From Polynucleobacter sp. HIN5 (GTDB lineage Bacteria; Pseudomonadota; Gammaproteobacteria; Burkholderiales; Burkholderiaceae): 64,000 bases of DNA. The notes under the pieces are model-generated. The model saw nothing but the letters and a program-made list of their open reading frames with translations, was not told the DNA's origin and made no database searches. Every line of letters begins with the position of its first letter. The first letter of the stretch is position 1. Below, in pieces: positions 30,452-39,678 of the stretch. Made by a program: the position numbers and the translations under genes. Location: NCBI RefSeq assembly GCF_030297555.1, contig NZ_AP028136.1, positions 1,612,001-1,676,000 on the forward strand, read 5' to 3'.

Positions 30452-31551
30452 TACGCGCTCGCGGATTCAATCTCCTCATCATCCAAGGTCTCGCTAATGA
30501 GGGTACCGCCGCTCTTTACGCCAAGCTTTTGTCGAATCTTAGCTTCGATCTCTTTTGCAATCTCAGGATTCTCTTTTAAGAACTCGCGCACATTATCTTT
30601 ACCTTGGCCGATGCGATCGCCGTTATAGCTATACCAAGCACCTGACTTTTCAACAATCTCAGCCTCAACGCCCATATCGATAATTTCGCCTTCACGGGAG
30701 ATGCCTGAACCATACATGATGTCAAAGATCGCTTCGCGGAATGGTGGCGAGACTTTATTCTTTACCACCTTCACACGGGTCTCGTTACCGATCACATCAT
30801 CCCCCTTCTTGATGCTACCAATCCTACGAATATCAAGACGCATTGAGGCATAGAACTTGAGTGCATTACCGCCAGTCGTAGTTTCTGGCGAGCCAAACAT
30901 CACACCAATCTTCATCCGAATTTGGTTAATGAATATCACCATGGAATTAGTACGCTTAATGGTGCCAGTTAACTTACGCAAGGCTTGGCTCATCAGTCGT
31001 GCCTGCAGGCCTGGCAATGAATCACCCATGTCGCCCTCAATCTCGGCCTTTGGAACTAAGGCTGCCACCGAATCAATCACGATTAAATCAATCGAGCCTG
31101 AACGCACCAACGCATCGGCAATTTCCAATGCCTGCTCACCGGTGTCGGGTTGAGAAATTAGTAGATTATTGACATCCACACCCAATTTAGCGGCGTACTG
31201 GACATCAAGCGCATGTTCGGCATCGATGAATGCGCACGTACCACCGAGCTTTTGCATTTCGGCCACAGCATGCAAAGTTAATGTCGTTTTACCGGAGGAC
31301 TCTGGACCATAGATTTCAATCACACGGCCACGGGCGAGACCACCGACGCCTAGGGCGATATCGAGGCCCAATGAGCCACTCGACACCACTTGAATATCTT
31401 GATTAATTTCAGCATCGCCAAGACGCATGATCGAGCCTTTACCAAACTGCTTTTCAATTTGGGCCAAGGCAGCCGTTAGTGCTTTTTGCTTCTCGCCACT
31501 CATCCCTGCAAACTCTGATGAGGCTGATTTTTTCTTGTCGTCCATGGCCAT
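30451..31551 (-). CDS. recA: Recombinase RecA
   Basis: 366 residues. DNA-dependent ATPase for homologous recombination and SOS induction. Walker [11 protein letters not shown] (about 75-84), [10 protein letters not shown] and the L1/L2 DNA-binding loops are intact. It has the usual acidic C-terminus. Two starts are possible; the second ATG (31545, MDDKKK) is better spaced from AAAGG. A LexA box lies 62 bp upstream. Confidence 0.99.
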   Translation of the reverse strand: MAMDDKKKSASSEFAGMSGEKQKALTAALAQIEKQFGKGSIMRLGDAEINQDIQVVSSGSLGLDIALGVGGLARGRVIEIYGPESSGKTTLTLHAVAEMQKLGGTCAFIDAEHALDVQYAAKLGVDVNNLLISQPDTGEQALEIADALVRSGSIDLIVIDSVAALVPKAEIEGDMGDSLPGLQARLMSQALRKLTGTIKRTNSMVIFINQIRMKIGVMFGSPETTTGGNALKFYASMRLDIRRIGSIKKGDDVIGNETRVKVVKNKVSPPFREAIFDIMYGSGISREGEIIDMGVEAEIVEKSGAWYSYNGDRIGQGKDNVREFLKENPEIAKEIEAKIRQKLGVKSGGTLISETLDDEEIESASA

Positions 31552-31613
31552 CCTTTTCTAGATATCGGTTCGGTTTTACTTGCTTAATTGCTGAAATTCA
31601 TACTGTACGGTTA

Positions 31614-31629
31614 CTGTATATAAAAACAG
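31614..31629. promoter_or_regulatory. LexA (SOS) box upstream of recA
   Basis: CTGTATATAAAAACAG fits the CTGT-N8-ACAG consensus and extends to TACTG...CAGTA. On the - strand it overlaps a TTGCAA-N17-TACAGT promoter-like arrangement, so LexA would block recA transcription. Confidence 0.88.
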
Positions 31630-31732
31630 TATTGTTTGCAAGTAGGCATTTCTGATTTATTTGCATGATTAGCTTGATGTTGAGTTAAGTAAGTACTTAT
31701 TTACTTATAAAGTATTGATTTATATACAAATA

Positions 31733-32269
31733 TTATTTTTCTTTGGCAAAATATAGAAATACTGGCATTGCAATCGCCCAAACCACCGCCAAGTAAATCA
31801 ATGCAAAAACCCGATCCTCTGGGCTTGGCCAGTTGGCGGCGCCGAGGCGCACCCCCGCTTCGTAACATAGCGGTCCCGCAATAGCCCCCAAAATCGCAGC
31901 TAAACCGTTTTTACCTTGTAGCCAAGACATCGACTCTTTCAGGGTGGTAGCAAAGACCAGCCATAGCGCCCACATCCAGACCGGTGAAATGGCCGCGAAT
32001 GGAACATCGGATTCAAACCGAATCCACCCGAGCTGAACCAAAATTGTGTCCGCAATCAGGCCATAAATGAAGACTTTGAGAAGCAACTCATGCTCGCTGC
32101 GTGCATTCTGATGCAACCAGAGATAAACCCCGATGCAAATGAGTGCAATCGTAATCGCCAAACTAAGTTGCTGATGTGCAGCGCCTAGGATGCAAGCAAA
32201 CCAACCAATCTGGAATAAAACAAAATTCCAGATCTTGCGCCAAGTAGTCCTTGTAATTGCCAGATTCAC
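31733..32269 (-). CDS. DUF2878 family membrane protein
   Basis: 178 residues with about six hydrophobic segments. It resembles DUF2878, with FQIGWFACILGA near residue 20 and GPLCYEAGVRLGAANWP around 135-151. First seen in a compact set with a DUF3833 lipoprotein and a chalcone-isomerase-like secreted protein, 10 bp apart on the same strand. The function is unknown; such sets often accompany fatty-acid-modifying enzymes in proteobacteria, but none is visible here. Confidence 0.78.
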   Translation of the reverse strand: MNLAITRTTWRKIWNFVLFQIGWFACILGAAHQQLSLAITIALICIGVYLWLHQNARSEHELLLKVFIYGLIADTILVQLGWIRFESDVPFAAISPVWMWALWLVFATTLKESMSWLQGKNGLAAILGAIAGPLCYEAGVRLGAANWPSPEDRVFALIYLAVVWAIAMPVFLYFAKEK

Positions 32270-32279
32270 ACTAATTAAT

Positions 32280-32837
32280 CTAGCGTTTATAGAAAGCTAA
32301 AGTGACTTCACCCAAATAAATTCCGAACTTACTCATTTCGGCTTTATTGAGCATGACCTTATCATCCATCAGGTACATCCAATCATTAAATTGCACATGG
32401 TAAATTTTCCCATCCACTGGCAAAGCCAAGGTGTAGCGCCAGTTGAGCGCATTACCCGCTAATTCACCCACTGCTTCACCAATCACGTCGCTGGCCGTGC
32501 CACTGTAACGGCCGGGGGCCACCTCGGTGAGCGTCCAAATCCGTTTTTGCTTGGTGCCATCCGAGTAAACAAAATCTTCGTCCAAGGTACCGACGCGCTT
32601 CCCATCTTTCATTTCCCATTTCGCTTTAATCAGAACCTTAAAGCGCTTAACGACTTCGCCACTTCGATCGGTAAAGATGCCATACGCATCAATTTCACCG
32701 TTAAAGTAAGTCGCTAAATCGAGCTTTGGCTGCTCCTTGCTATAGATTTGCACGCTTGGACTGGAGCACGACATTACCCCTATCGATAGGAGAGAAACCA
32801 AAAAAATGGTTGTTAGACGCTTGAGTCTAGTGAACAT
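32280..32837 (-). CDS. DUF3833 family lipoprotein
   Basis: About 185 residues. Signal peptide with a lipobox ending VMSC (Cys near residue 24), so probably an outer-membrane lipoprotein. The DUF3833 core follows: LDLATYFNGEIDAYGIFTDR, then RYSGTASDVIGEA and VDGKIYHVQFNDWMYLMDD. I chose ATG 32837; the open frame also reaches GTG 32849. It lies between the DUF2878 and chalcone-isomerase-like genes. Confidence 0.82.
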   Translation of the reverse strand: MFTRLKRLTTIFLVSLLSIGVMSCSSPSVQIYSKEQPKLDLATYFNGEIDAYGIFTDRSGEVVKRFKVLIKAKWEMKDGKRVGTLDEDFVYSDGTKQKRIWTLTEVAPGRYSGTASDVIGEAVGELAGNALNWRYTLALPVDGKIYHVQFNDWMYLMDDKVMLNKAEMSKFGIYLGEVTLAFYKR

Positions 32838-32857
32838 AGTGGGCACCAAAGGAAGAA

Positions 32858-33427
32858 TTAAGGATTAGGGCAGTTTGCAGCAATTAAAGCGGGTGGACAA
32901 CGACTGGCAATCAGTGCAGAACGTAACTTTGGCACACTAGTTCGTTCATCAAGCCAGATGCCAAAAAAGGCTTTCGCAAATGCGTCGCCAGGAACATCGC
33001 CAACGGGTTTGCCGTTGTGTAAAAACATAGTACCCCGATCGGGCAAGTGAATACCAATTAAGGTGTCCCCCGAAGCAATGTCAGGAAAAATTTTCTCAAG
33101 ACTTTGCAACCAAATCATTCGCTGCTTTTCAGAAACGCCCAAGCGAGTCATTTCATCGATCGTGCGCTTAGCGAGATCAGCGCCCTTAAACGATCGAATG
33201 TAATGAATTTCCAAGGCAAACCCGTTTTGACCCTTGGGATCAGCTACGTAATAGCGAGCATCGTAGACATCAAAACCCCAAAATGTGAGTCTTCCCTGAC
33301 CTTGCAGGCTGGCAGTCTCAATATAGCGATAAACCGGTGATTTTCCGCTAGTGGTACTCGCAAATAGCCAGCCTGGCCCCAAGAGGGTCAGCACCAGGCA
33401 AAAGATACGAATAGGAGTCCAATTCAT
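32858..33427 (-). CDS. Chalcone isomerase-like secreted protein
   Basis: About 189 residues with a signal peptide ending near WLFASTTSG. The body has the chalcone-isomerase-like layout: LQGQGRLTFWGFDVYDARYYV, FALEIHYIRSFKGADLAKRTIDEM and FAKAFFGIWLDERTS. These bacterial proteins are not known to isomerise chalcones and may bind fatty acids. The start ATG 33427 is preferred to GTG 33463 for its signal peptide. Upstream member of the three-gene set. Confidence 0.8.
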   Translation of the reverse strand: MNWTPIRIFCLVLTLLGPGWLFASTTSGKSPVYRYIETASLQGQGRLTFWGFDVYDARYYVADPKGQNGFALEIHYIRSFKGADLAKRTIDEMTRLGVSEKQRMIWLQSLEKIFPDIASGDTLIGIHLPDRGTMFLHNGKPVGDVPGDAFAKAFFGIWLDERTSVPKLRSALIASRCPPALIAANCPNP

Positions 33428-33488
33428 GCCACTTAGCATAGAGGAGTTTTGTGACCCTTGCACAAACCCAATTTTTCACAAAGAGGAA

Positions 33489-33517
33489 TAAAAAAACCCG
33501 CTCCGAGGAGCGGGTTT
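33489..33517 (-). terminator. Rho-independent terminator after the sodium:solute symporter gene
   Basis: On the - strand, AACCCGCTCC and GGAGCGGGTT arms followed by seven T. It lies 20 bp beyond the symporter stop. Confidence 0.9.
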
Positions 33518-33536
33518 CTGACTCCAGCAAGCTAAA

Positions 33537-35681
33537 TTAGTTTGCCTGTGTATTGAGCGTATCACCACGCAGCGTTGGGTAACGCACGTGATCGACTAAC
33601 TCCTGAATATCTTTACGTGGAGCTGGGGTTACCAAGCTCACCAAGATAATCACTGCAAAGCCAAGGGGTACGCCAAAAATACCTGCAGAAATTGGCTGAA
33701 TACCCCACCACAGCTCTACCGGCGAGGTGACGCCAAAGACTCCGCGTAACCAAGGCTGAGTAGTAGCCATGTAATAGAACGTGACACCTAGGCCCAAAAT
33801 GATTCCAAGGCATGCGCCCGCCTTAGTCGCACGCTTCCAGAAAATACCCAGAGTTAAGGCTGGGAAGAACGCAGCAGCGGCAAAGGAGAATGCTGCACCG
33901 ACTAAGAACAAAATATCAGCCGGTTTTTGGGAGGCTACGTAAGCAGCAGCCAAGGCCACAACTAATAGCAAGATCTTAGAAATCATCACGCGACGAGCGG
34001 TCGGAGCGTTAGGATCAATCATCTTGTAGTACAAGTCATGAGACAAAGCATTGGCAATCGTCAAGAGCAATCCATCAGCAGTTGACAGCGCTGCAGCTAA
34101 ACCGCCCGCTGCCACCATGCCGGAGATTACGTAAGGTAAGCCACCAATAGCTGGGGTTGCCAGCACAATAATGTCTCCACCAATCTTCATCTCGCCAAGC
34201 TGCAAAATGCCATCTTTGTTCACATCTACCACTGACAATAATGCAGGATCAACCTTATTCCAAGCATCAATCCAAACTGGTAGGTTGGAGAATGGTGTCC
34301 CAACCACCGCAGTAAAGATTTCATATTTCACCAAGACTGCGAGAGCTGGAGCAGTGAAGTACAGCAAGAAGATGAAGAAAAGTGACCAGGTAACCGATTG
34401 ACGTGCCTGCCTCACCGATGGTGTGGTGTAAAAACGCATCAGAATGTGTGGCAAGGCAGCTGTACCCACCATCAAGCAGAAGATCAGTGCTAAGAAGTTA
34501 CGGCGCGATGTATCAAATGCAGCACGAGCTTTCTCATCTCCATTTGGATCGCCAGCAAACTGCGCAGCATGTCTGGGCATTCCATTCAACGGTCCGGCCA
34601 AACGATCGTTTGCTGCCTTTCCAGCTGTCCATGCTTTTTTGGCTGCTGCATCATCTTTTGGAACAGCAGCGAGAGCTTTTTCAGCAGCAGCAATATCAGC
34701 CGCAGGTGCATTTGCTGCTTTGAGATCAGCCACTTTCTTCTCAGCAGCTGCTTTATCGGCAGCCAATGCAGCAGGAACATCCTTCAGTTTCTCAGCGAGA
34801 GCATCAGCACGAGCCTTATAAATTGCTCGAACCTCAAGCTCCTTAGGATCCTTAATTAACTCAGACTCTTTGGCTGTGACTTTTTCAAGTTGGTAACCAT
34901 AGACTAGCTGCGGTATGGGGAAGTTAGTTTGCTTCACTGATAACCAAACCACAGGAATCATGTAAGTAATAATCAAGATGATGTACTGAGCAACCTGTGT
35001 CCAAGTCACCGCACGCATACCACCTAAGAATGAGCAAACCAAAATACCGGCTAGACCCATGAAAATACCAATCTCAAAAGGTACACCAGCCAGACGGGTT
35101 GTAATTAGTCCTACACCGTAAATTTGAGCTACTACATAGGTAAAGGAACACAAAATGGCAGCAAAAATTCCTAAAAAGCGAGGTAGATTACCATCATAGC
35201 GCGCGCCCAAGAAATCAGGGATCGTAAATTGACCAAACTTACGTAAGTAGGGCGCAAGGAACAATGCCACTAAGCAATATCCACCGGTCCAACCCATGAT
35301 GAACGCAAGACCACCATAGCCTGTGAGGTACAGAGTACCAGCCATACCGATAAACGACGCCGCCGACATCCAGTCTGCGCCAGTTGCCATACCGTTATAA
35401 ACAGCTGGCACGCGTCGACCAGCGACATAGTATTCTGCAGCATCATTGGTACGACTCATTACACCAATGCCCGCATACAGCAAAACGGTTGCGCCTAAAA
35501 AGAGATATCCAACCCACTCTCTCGTCAGGCCCATTTGCTCCAAAATTGCGACGATTACGCAGAAAGCAACAAAACCGCCAGCGTACCAAGCGTAGACTTT
35601 ATTGAGTTGTTTCTTAAAAGCGGCACTACTTCCACCGCCACCAAAAACACTTCCGCCTGTATCAGGTGTCATTCCGGCCAT
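33537..35681 (-). CDS. Sodium:solute symporter large subunit (VC_2705/ActP-like) with a charged insertion
   Basis: 714 residues. The membrane core resembles the SSS acetate/monocarboxylate symporters: EYYVAGRRVPAVYNGMATGADWMSAASFIG (about 64-93) and the sodium-site region near PYVISGMVAAGGLAAALSTADG. Between spans (about 270-400) is an unusual 120-130-residue Ala/Lys/Asp-rich, probably coiled-coil insertion, which explains the length beyond about 550. It starts 2 bp after its small subunit gene (DUF4212). The substrate, perhaps acetate or another short carboxylate, is inferred. Confidence 0.9.
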   Translation of the reverse strand: MAGMTPDTGGSVFGGGGSSAAFKKQLNKVYAWYAGGFVAFCVIVAILEQMGLTREWVGYLFLGATVLLYAGIGVMSRTNDAAEYYVAGRRVPAVYNGMATGADWMSAASFIGMAGTLYLTGYGGLAFIMGWTGGYCLVALFLAPYLRKFGQFTIPDFLGARYDGNLPRFLGIFAAILCSFTYVVAQIYGVGLITTRLAGVPFEIGIFMGLAGILVCSFLGGMRAVTWTQVAQYIILIITYMIPVVWLSVKQTNFPIPQLVYGYQLEKVTAKESELIKDPKELEVRAIYKARADALAEKLKDVPAALAADKAAAEKKVADLKAANAPAADIAAAEKALAAVPKDDAAAKKAWTAGKAANDRLAGPLNGMPRHAAQFAGDPNGDEKARAAFDTSRRNFLALIFCLMVGTAALPHILMRFYTTPSVRQARQSVTWSLFFIFLLYFTAPALAVLVKYEIFTAVVGTPFSNLPVWIDAWNKVDPALLSVVDVNKDGILQLGEMKIGGDIIVLATPAIGGLPYVISGMVAAGGLAAALSTADGLLLTIANALSHDLYYKMIDPNAPTARRVMISKILLLVVALAAAYVASQKPADILFLVGAAFSFAAAAFFPALTLGIFWKRATKAGACLGIILGLGVTFYYMATTQPWLRGVFGVTSPVELWWGIQPISAGIFGVPLGFAVIILVSLVTPAPRKDIQELVDHVRYPTLRGDTLNTQAN

Positions 35682-35683
35682 GA

Positions 35684-35947
35684 TTAGTCTTCCTCCACTT
35701 CAGCGCAATCATATTCATGATCGAGATTATTCATGTAATGTGCATAGTAGCCAATGATCGCAACATAAATGACCAATGCGCCCTGCGCTCCTACCCAAAA
35801 ACTAAATGGCCACCCAAAAAAATTAAAGTCGAGTGAACGTGCGTTATAGCCAACAACATAAGTCACTACGAACCATATGAATAGCAGGATAGCTGTTATT
35901 CGTAGGTTCTTAGACCAATATTGTTTGTGCGATTCTGTTAATTGCAT
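35684..35947 (-). CDS. DUF4212 sodium:solute symporter small subunit
   Basis: 87 residues with two membrane spans (ITAILLFIWFVVTYVVGY; FSFWVGAQGALVIYVAIIGYY) and the HKQYWSKNLR start. It matches the small subunit that accompanies VC_2705-type symporters. It lies 2 bp before the large subunit, with a good ribosome site (AAGGAGAAAC). Confidence 0.93.
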   Translation of the reverse strand: MQLTESHKQYWSKNLRITAILLFIWFVVTYVVGYNARSLDFNFFGWPFSFWVGAQGALVIYVAIIGYYAHYMNNLDHEYDCAEVEED

Positions 35948-36007
35948 AACAGTTTCTCCTTAGGTTATCAAAAACATCTTTAAACTTCAAACAACTACTT
36001 CATTAGG

Positions 36008-36580
36008 CTAAGCAGTCAAACCAGTCTCCCGTTCCAACTGCTTAGCAAATTTCGGTTCAAATTCTTTTAAATGCTTGATGATTTTTACTGCTTCTTCGGG
36101 CTCTTGGCGATCCACGTAAACCCTTGCTAATTGATACCATCCATAGGGGCTCATGGGTTGAAGCTGGGTATTTTTCTTCAAAGCTTTGATGGCTTCATCA
36201 AAACGATGTTGCTGAATTAGGGTAAGTCCTAATCCATACCAGGCAAGATCCATGGATTCGTCAAGGGCTAAGGCCTTGCGAAAACTAAATTCGGCATCTT
36301 CAATTTGACCGACTTCCTCTTGCAAATAAGCAAGGTTGTACCAAGAATAGGCGGGAGCATCAGATCGCTGTACTACTTTTTTGTACATTTCAATTGCACC
36401 AAACTTGTCTCCATCTTGAGTCTTCAAGTAAGCCAAACTAGAGAGTACGTAAGGATCGTTCGGATACTGGGATAACATCTCCTCAAACGTATCGATTGCC
36501 TTACGCTTTAAGCCCAACACAAGAAAAGAGGCCGCATAAAAACGAAGCAAATACCAACGAAAATCACGTTTCACTGACAT
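36008..36580 (-). CDS. TPR repeat protein
   Basis: About 190 residues with tandem 34-residue tetratricopeptide units from about 25 to 180 (for example NDPYVLSSLAYLKTQDGDKFGAIEMYKK and PAYSWYNLAYLQEEVGQIEDAEFSFRKALAL). Likely a scaffold; partner unknown. ATG 36580 is chosen over an upstream frame that overlaps the next gene. It precedes the symporter genes on the same strand. Confidence 0.85.
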   Translation of the reverse strand: MSVKRDFRWYLLRFYAASFLVLGLKRKAIDTFEEMLSQYPNDPYVLSSLAYLKTQDGDKFGAIEMYKKVVQRSDAPAYSWYNLAYLQEEVGQIEDAEFSFRKALALDESMDLAWYGLGLTLIQQHRFDEAIKALKKNTQLQPMSPYGWYQLARVYVDRQEPEEAVKIIKHLKEFEPKFAKQLERETGLTA

Positions 36581-36927
36581 AACTGGACGCCTATGCTTAC
36601 ACAATGCTCAATCTTTGCTAATGTCACCGCTATGTACAGAACTCCAATAATGCAAAAAGCTACAAAAGGAATTTGATGATCTGCAATTTGCTTTGGGGCT
36701 ACAAAACGAGCCATCGCTGTCCATGGCTTATTGATAATCTGAAAAAGTTGATAAAACAGATTTGAATCACGTTTTTGGCCAGAAAGAACAAATAGCAATC
36801 CTTGCCCAATTAAGGCAAGGCCACCAATGTAAAGAAGTAGTTGAGCAATGTTCAGAAATAACAGCACGAAAACCTTATAAAACTTAGTCAAAAACAAGAA
36901 TGGATTATGGTTGGGGTACCCAAACAC
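36571..36927 (-). CDS. Small membrane protein, unrecognised
   Basis: 118 residues with hydrophobic segments at about 17-48 and 88-108 separated by a basic loop (KPWTAMARFVAPKQIAD). I do not recognise a family. The frame opens at GTG 36927 without a good ribosome site, and TTG codons a little downstream are alternatives, so the start is uncertain. Its end overlaps the TPR gene start by 10 bp, suggesting they are coupled. Confidence 0.6.
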   Translation of the reverse strand: MFGYPNHNPFLFLTKFYKVFVLLFLNIAQLLLYIGGLALIGQGLLFVLSGQKRDSNLFYQLFQIINKPWTAMARFVAPKQIADHQIPFVAFCIIGVLYIAVTLAKIEHCVSIGVQLCQ

Positions 36928-37006
36928 CCAAATTGGTGCTTACCCTAATTTGCGCAAACTAGAGTTCTTGTTACTTAGGGTTAACTCTATGTATGTCAAC
37001 TTTTCT

Positions 37007-37654
37007 TTACGACCTAGGAATCCAAGTGCCATTCTTCGCAAGGGCTTTCAGTTCTGTTAGGTTATCAGCCTCTCGCTTAATCGAATTCCAGAGACATAAA
37101 AGTAATTCACATGTGGCAAGTGTGTCCGCCGCAGCCTGATGGCGAACGCTGCATTCAATACCAAAAAACTGCAACCAGTCATCTAAGGCTCGTGCTTTCG
37201 GATGAATGCCTGATACCGCAGCCAACGGTTCAATATCAATCCAATCATTTATCAGCGGTGATAAACCAAATCGCTTGTAGGCGCGGGTTATCATGCCCTC
37301 ATCAAACGGAGCATGAAATGCAAGCAAGGGGGAGCTTCCCACCCATTGTCGAAACTCCTCCAATACTTCAACCGGTGGTCTTCCAGCTGTTTGTGCGCCT
37401 ACGCCAATATGGTGAACCAAAATATTGTCTTTATTGGACGCTAAATCTTGTTTTAAGACTGCTTCAAAACTATCCCCAATCACAATCGTGGGCTTTGTGA
37501 AGCCCGGTCCAACCTGAATTGCAATAGCCGCGATCGCAAGCAAGCGATCACGACTGGGATCCAAACCCGTCGTCTCAACATCCAACACCACCCAACGACT
37601 GGGTTCAATTCTGGATTGGCCAATTCCAAAACGGGCTAATAGATTAGCGAACAT
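37007..37654 (-). CDS. 3'-5' exonuclease, DnaQ/PolC-epsilon type (DEDDh)
   Basis: About 215 residues. DEDDh catalytic motifs are visible: DVETTG (about 23-28), HAPFDEGM, and HQAAAD for the final His/Asp. The ATG (37654) overlaps the end of the preceding gene by 11 bp, so I reject the longer frame starting at 37729. In several proteobacteria a similar exonuclease sits next to a DUF294/CBS protein and a VC_2705-type symporter, as here. Confidence 0.9.
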   Translation of the reverse strand: MFANLLARFGIGQSRIEPSRWVVLDVETTGLDPSRDRLLAIAAIAIQVGPGFTKPTIVIGDSFEAVLKQDLASNKDNILVHHIGVGAQTAGRPPVEVLEEFRQWVGSSPLLAFHAPFDEGMITRAYKRFGLSPLINDWIDIEPLAAVSGIHPKARALDDWLQFFGIECSVRHQAAADTLATCELLLCLWNSIKREADNLTELKALAKNGTWIPRS

Positions 37655-39551
37655 AATCGAGTTCGAGTCGTTGCTGTAGATTACGGACCTCGGAGAGAGA
37701 CTCCCGTAAAATTGTTTTATCGACTGCATTCAATTTGTCAACATCGACCGCGTTGGGATTGCCACCAATCGCATGACCATCAATTTGTGCAGCAAGCCGT
37801 AAGGTCTGTAAATACTCAAACGCAGCAATCCATGCAAGGCTTTCGGCCTCATCCAGATTTAATGCACGGCCAATCGCCGCTAATCGCTCGCGTGTATTCA
37901 CAGCACTAATACCATTGGCTAGCGAATAAATACGGGCACAATCAACTACGATTGCGGTGCCTTGCATCTTGATATCGATGATTTGCTTACCATCCAGGTC
38001 TTTGGTTTCTAAACTACCAAACCAATTGAATGGCACTTTCCATTGCAATGAGTTTTCAACTAATAATTTGATAAATCGTGGCGTACCCTCGGCACGCCTC
38101 ATAACGTAGTCGCGTAATGGCTCTAGCAAAGACTCATTCCCAGCAAGCGCCCTAAAGTCAAAAAAGATACTGGCATTAAGAAGATCCTGAGGATTACCCT
38201 GCTCAATCCAGCGTGCAAAACGCTCCAGCCACTCGTGTTGACTAATGCAAAGTTCTGGATTACTCGCCATGATATTTCCCTTGCACAAGGGGTAGCCGCA
38301 TGCGTCAAGCGCTTGATTGACATCCTTCGCAAAAGATAAATAGTGGCCCTTATGAGAACCTTCACTGTCCATAAAAATCAATGCATTGTCTTGATCAGTG
38401 GCAATCGTTTGCTCACTGCGCCCCTCAGAGCCCAGTGAGATCCAGGCAAAACTCTCTAAATTCAAATGATGCCGTTTAGCAAAGATAGCAATAAGTTGTG
38501 CGGTCAGCACATCATTCAAATGACTAATGAGAGCAGTTAATTGTCTTGCCTGCACTCCCTGACCCAAAAGATTACGAGCAAATTTACGAATATTGCTTGC
38601 ACATTCTTTTAAGGTGTCTACATCCTCAGCCGACCGAATCGCGCTGCTAATGTTATTAAGCGATAAACGTTGTAAAGAGAATAAATCGCGTTCAGAAATG
38701 ATTCCGACCAGTTCCTTGCCCCGTAACACTGGTAAATGGCGAATGTGATAACGCGACATCGTAAGACCAGCAGTCTCCGCGGTATCGTCAATCGACAAAG
38801 TTTTAACGGATCGCGACATGACCTGTTCAATAGGCGTGTTTAGAGGAACTTGAGCGAGGGTTACGCGACTTAAGACATCGTATCGGGTCAAGATACCAAC
38901 AATACCCCCGTCTTCGTCGACCACCAAAACGGAGCCTACCTTTTTGTCATGAATCAACTGCAACGCATCTTGCAACAAAGTATTTGGACGAACAGAGATT
39001 GGCTTCTTTAAAGGAAGATCCCGTAATGGACTCTCGAGGGATTGCTCGGTTAATGCTTGAGATGCAAAACTATTACGCAAAGCCGTTCTTGATTCCTCGA
39101 GAAGCTTCAAGATGCGGTTATTTAAGAAGTCGCTGAAAGACTTGGAACGCTTAGCAAGCTCATGCATGCGCTCTAATGGCAAGGCTAAACAAAAACAATC
39201 ATCGATAGCAAAGTACTTCACCGTGCTTGGAAGCCCTGCGTAACAGGCACTCACTGCCAGCAGATCACCAGGATCTAACTCAAATCCAGTTTCTTCAAAG
39301 CCAGGTATCAAACGCCGACCGGATACCCGTCCTTGCCGTATTAAATACAAGGCTTTCGGAACGCCATCAGCAGGTGAAAGAATAACTTCTTGTGGAGCAA
39401 AGTACGATTCCACTGAGTAGCGAAGAAAAAAATCAACGTCTTCCTCTGCCATTTGTGAAAAAGGCAAAATACGCATCAACTGCTGACGCAAATTTTGTAC
39501 TAGGCTATACGAAATCGAAGGCTTTTTTGAACGATTACCAGATTCCATCAT
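37644..39551 (-). CDS. cNMP-binding / CBS / DUF294 nucleotidyltransferase-like protein
   Basis: 635 residues. Order: cyclic-nucleotide-binding-like domain (about 15-145; FAPQEVILSPADGVPKALYLI), a CBS pair (about 175-290; VGSVLVVDEDGGIVGILTRYD and LPVLRGKELVGIISERDL), DUF294 nucleotidyltransferase domain (about 330-450; SLGSEGRSEQTIATDQDNAL) and DUF294 C-terminal domain (about 490-620). The Gly-Ser...Asp-x-Asp motif implies nucleotidyl transfer, perhaps to a protein partner (inference). It overlaps the exonuclease gene and may control the nearby symporter. Confidence 0.9.
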   Translation of the reverse strand: MMESGNRSKKPSISYSLVQNLRQQLMRILPFSQMAEEDVDFFLRYSVESYFAPQEVILSPADGVPKALYLIRQGRVSGRRLIPGFEETGFELDPGDLLAVSACYAGLPSTVKYFAIDDCFCLALPLERMHELAKRSKSFSDFLNNRILKLLEESRTALRNSFASQALTEQSLESPLRDLPLKKPISVRPNTLLQDALQLIHDKKVGSVLVVDEDGGIVGILTRYDVLSRVTLAQVPLNTPIEQVMSRSVKTLSIDDTAETAGLTMSRYHIRHLPVLRGKELVGIISERDLFSLQRLSLNNISSAIRSAEDVDTLKECASNIRKFARNLLGQGVQARQLTALISHLNDVLTAQLIAIFAKRHHLNLESFAWISLGSEGRSEQTIATDQDNALIFMDSEGSHKGHYLSFAKDVNQALDACGYPLCKGNIMASNPELCISQHEWLERFARWIEQGNPQDLLNASIFFDFRALAGNESLLEPLRDYVMRRAEGTPRFIKLLVENSLQWKVPFNWFGSLETKDLDGKQIIDIKMQGTAIVVDCARIYSLANGISAVNTRERLAAIGRALNLDEAESLAWIAAFEYLQTLRLAAQIDGHAIGGNPNAVDVDKLNAVDKTILRESLSEVRNLQQRLELDYVR

Positions 39552-39678
39552 CTCGATTCCTCGATGTAAATCAACGATAAAGAGTTATTTCATTATGATG
39601 ACTATAGATTTCGATATCAATACAATGATGGTATTGCGGATATTACTGATTGTTTTAGTCAACTACTAGGAAACAACT

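Noticed and set aside
39590..39660. Inverted repeat ATATCAATAC...GTATTGCGGATAT between the DUF294 and antiporter genes
   Set aside because: Imperfect and unsupported by any known operator; may be a promoter region but not enough to call.
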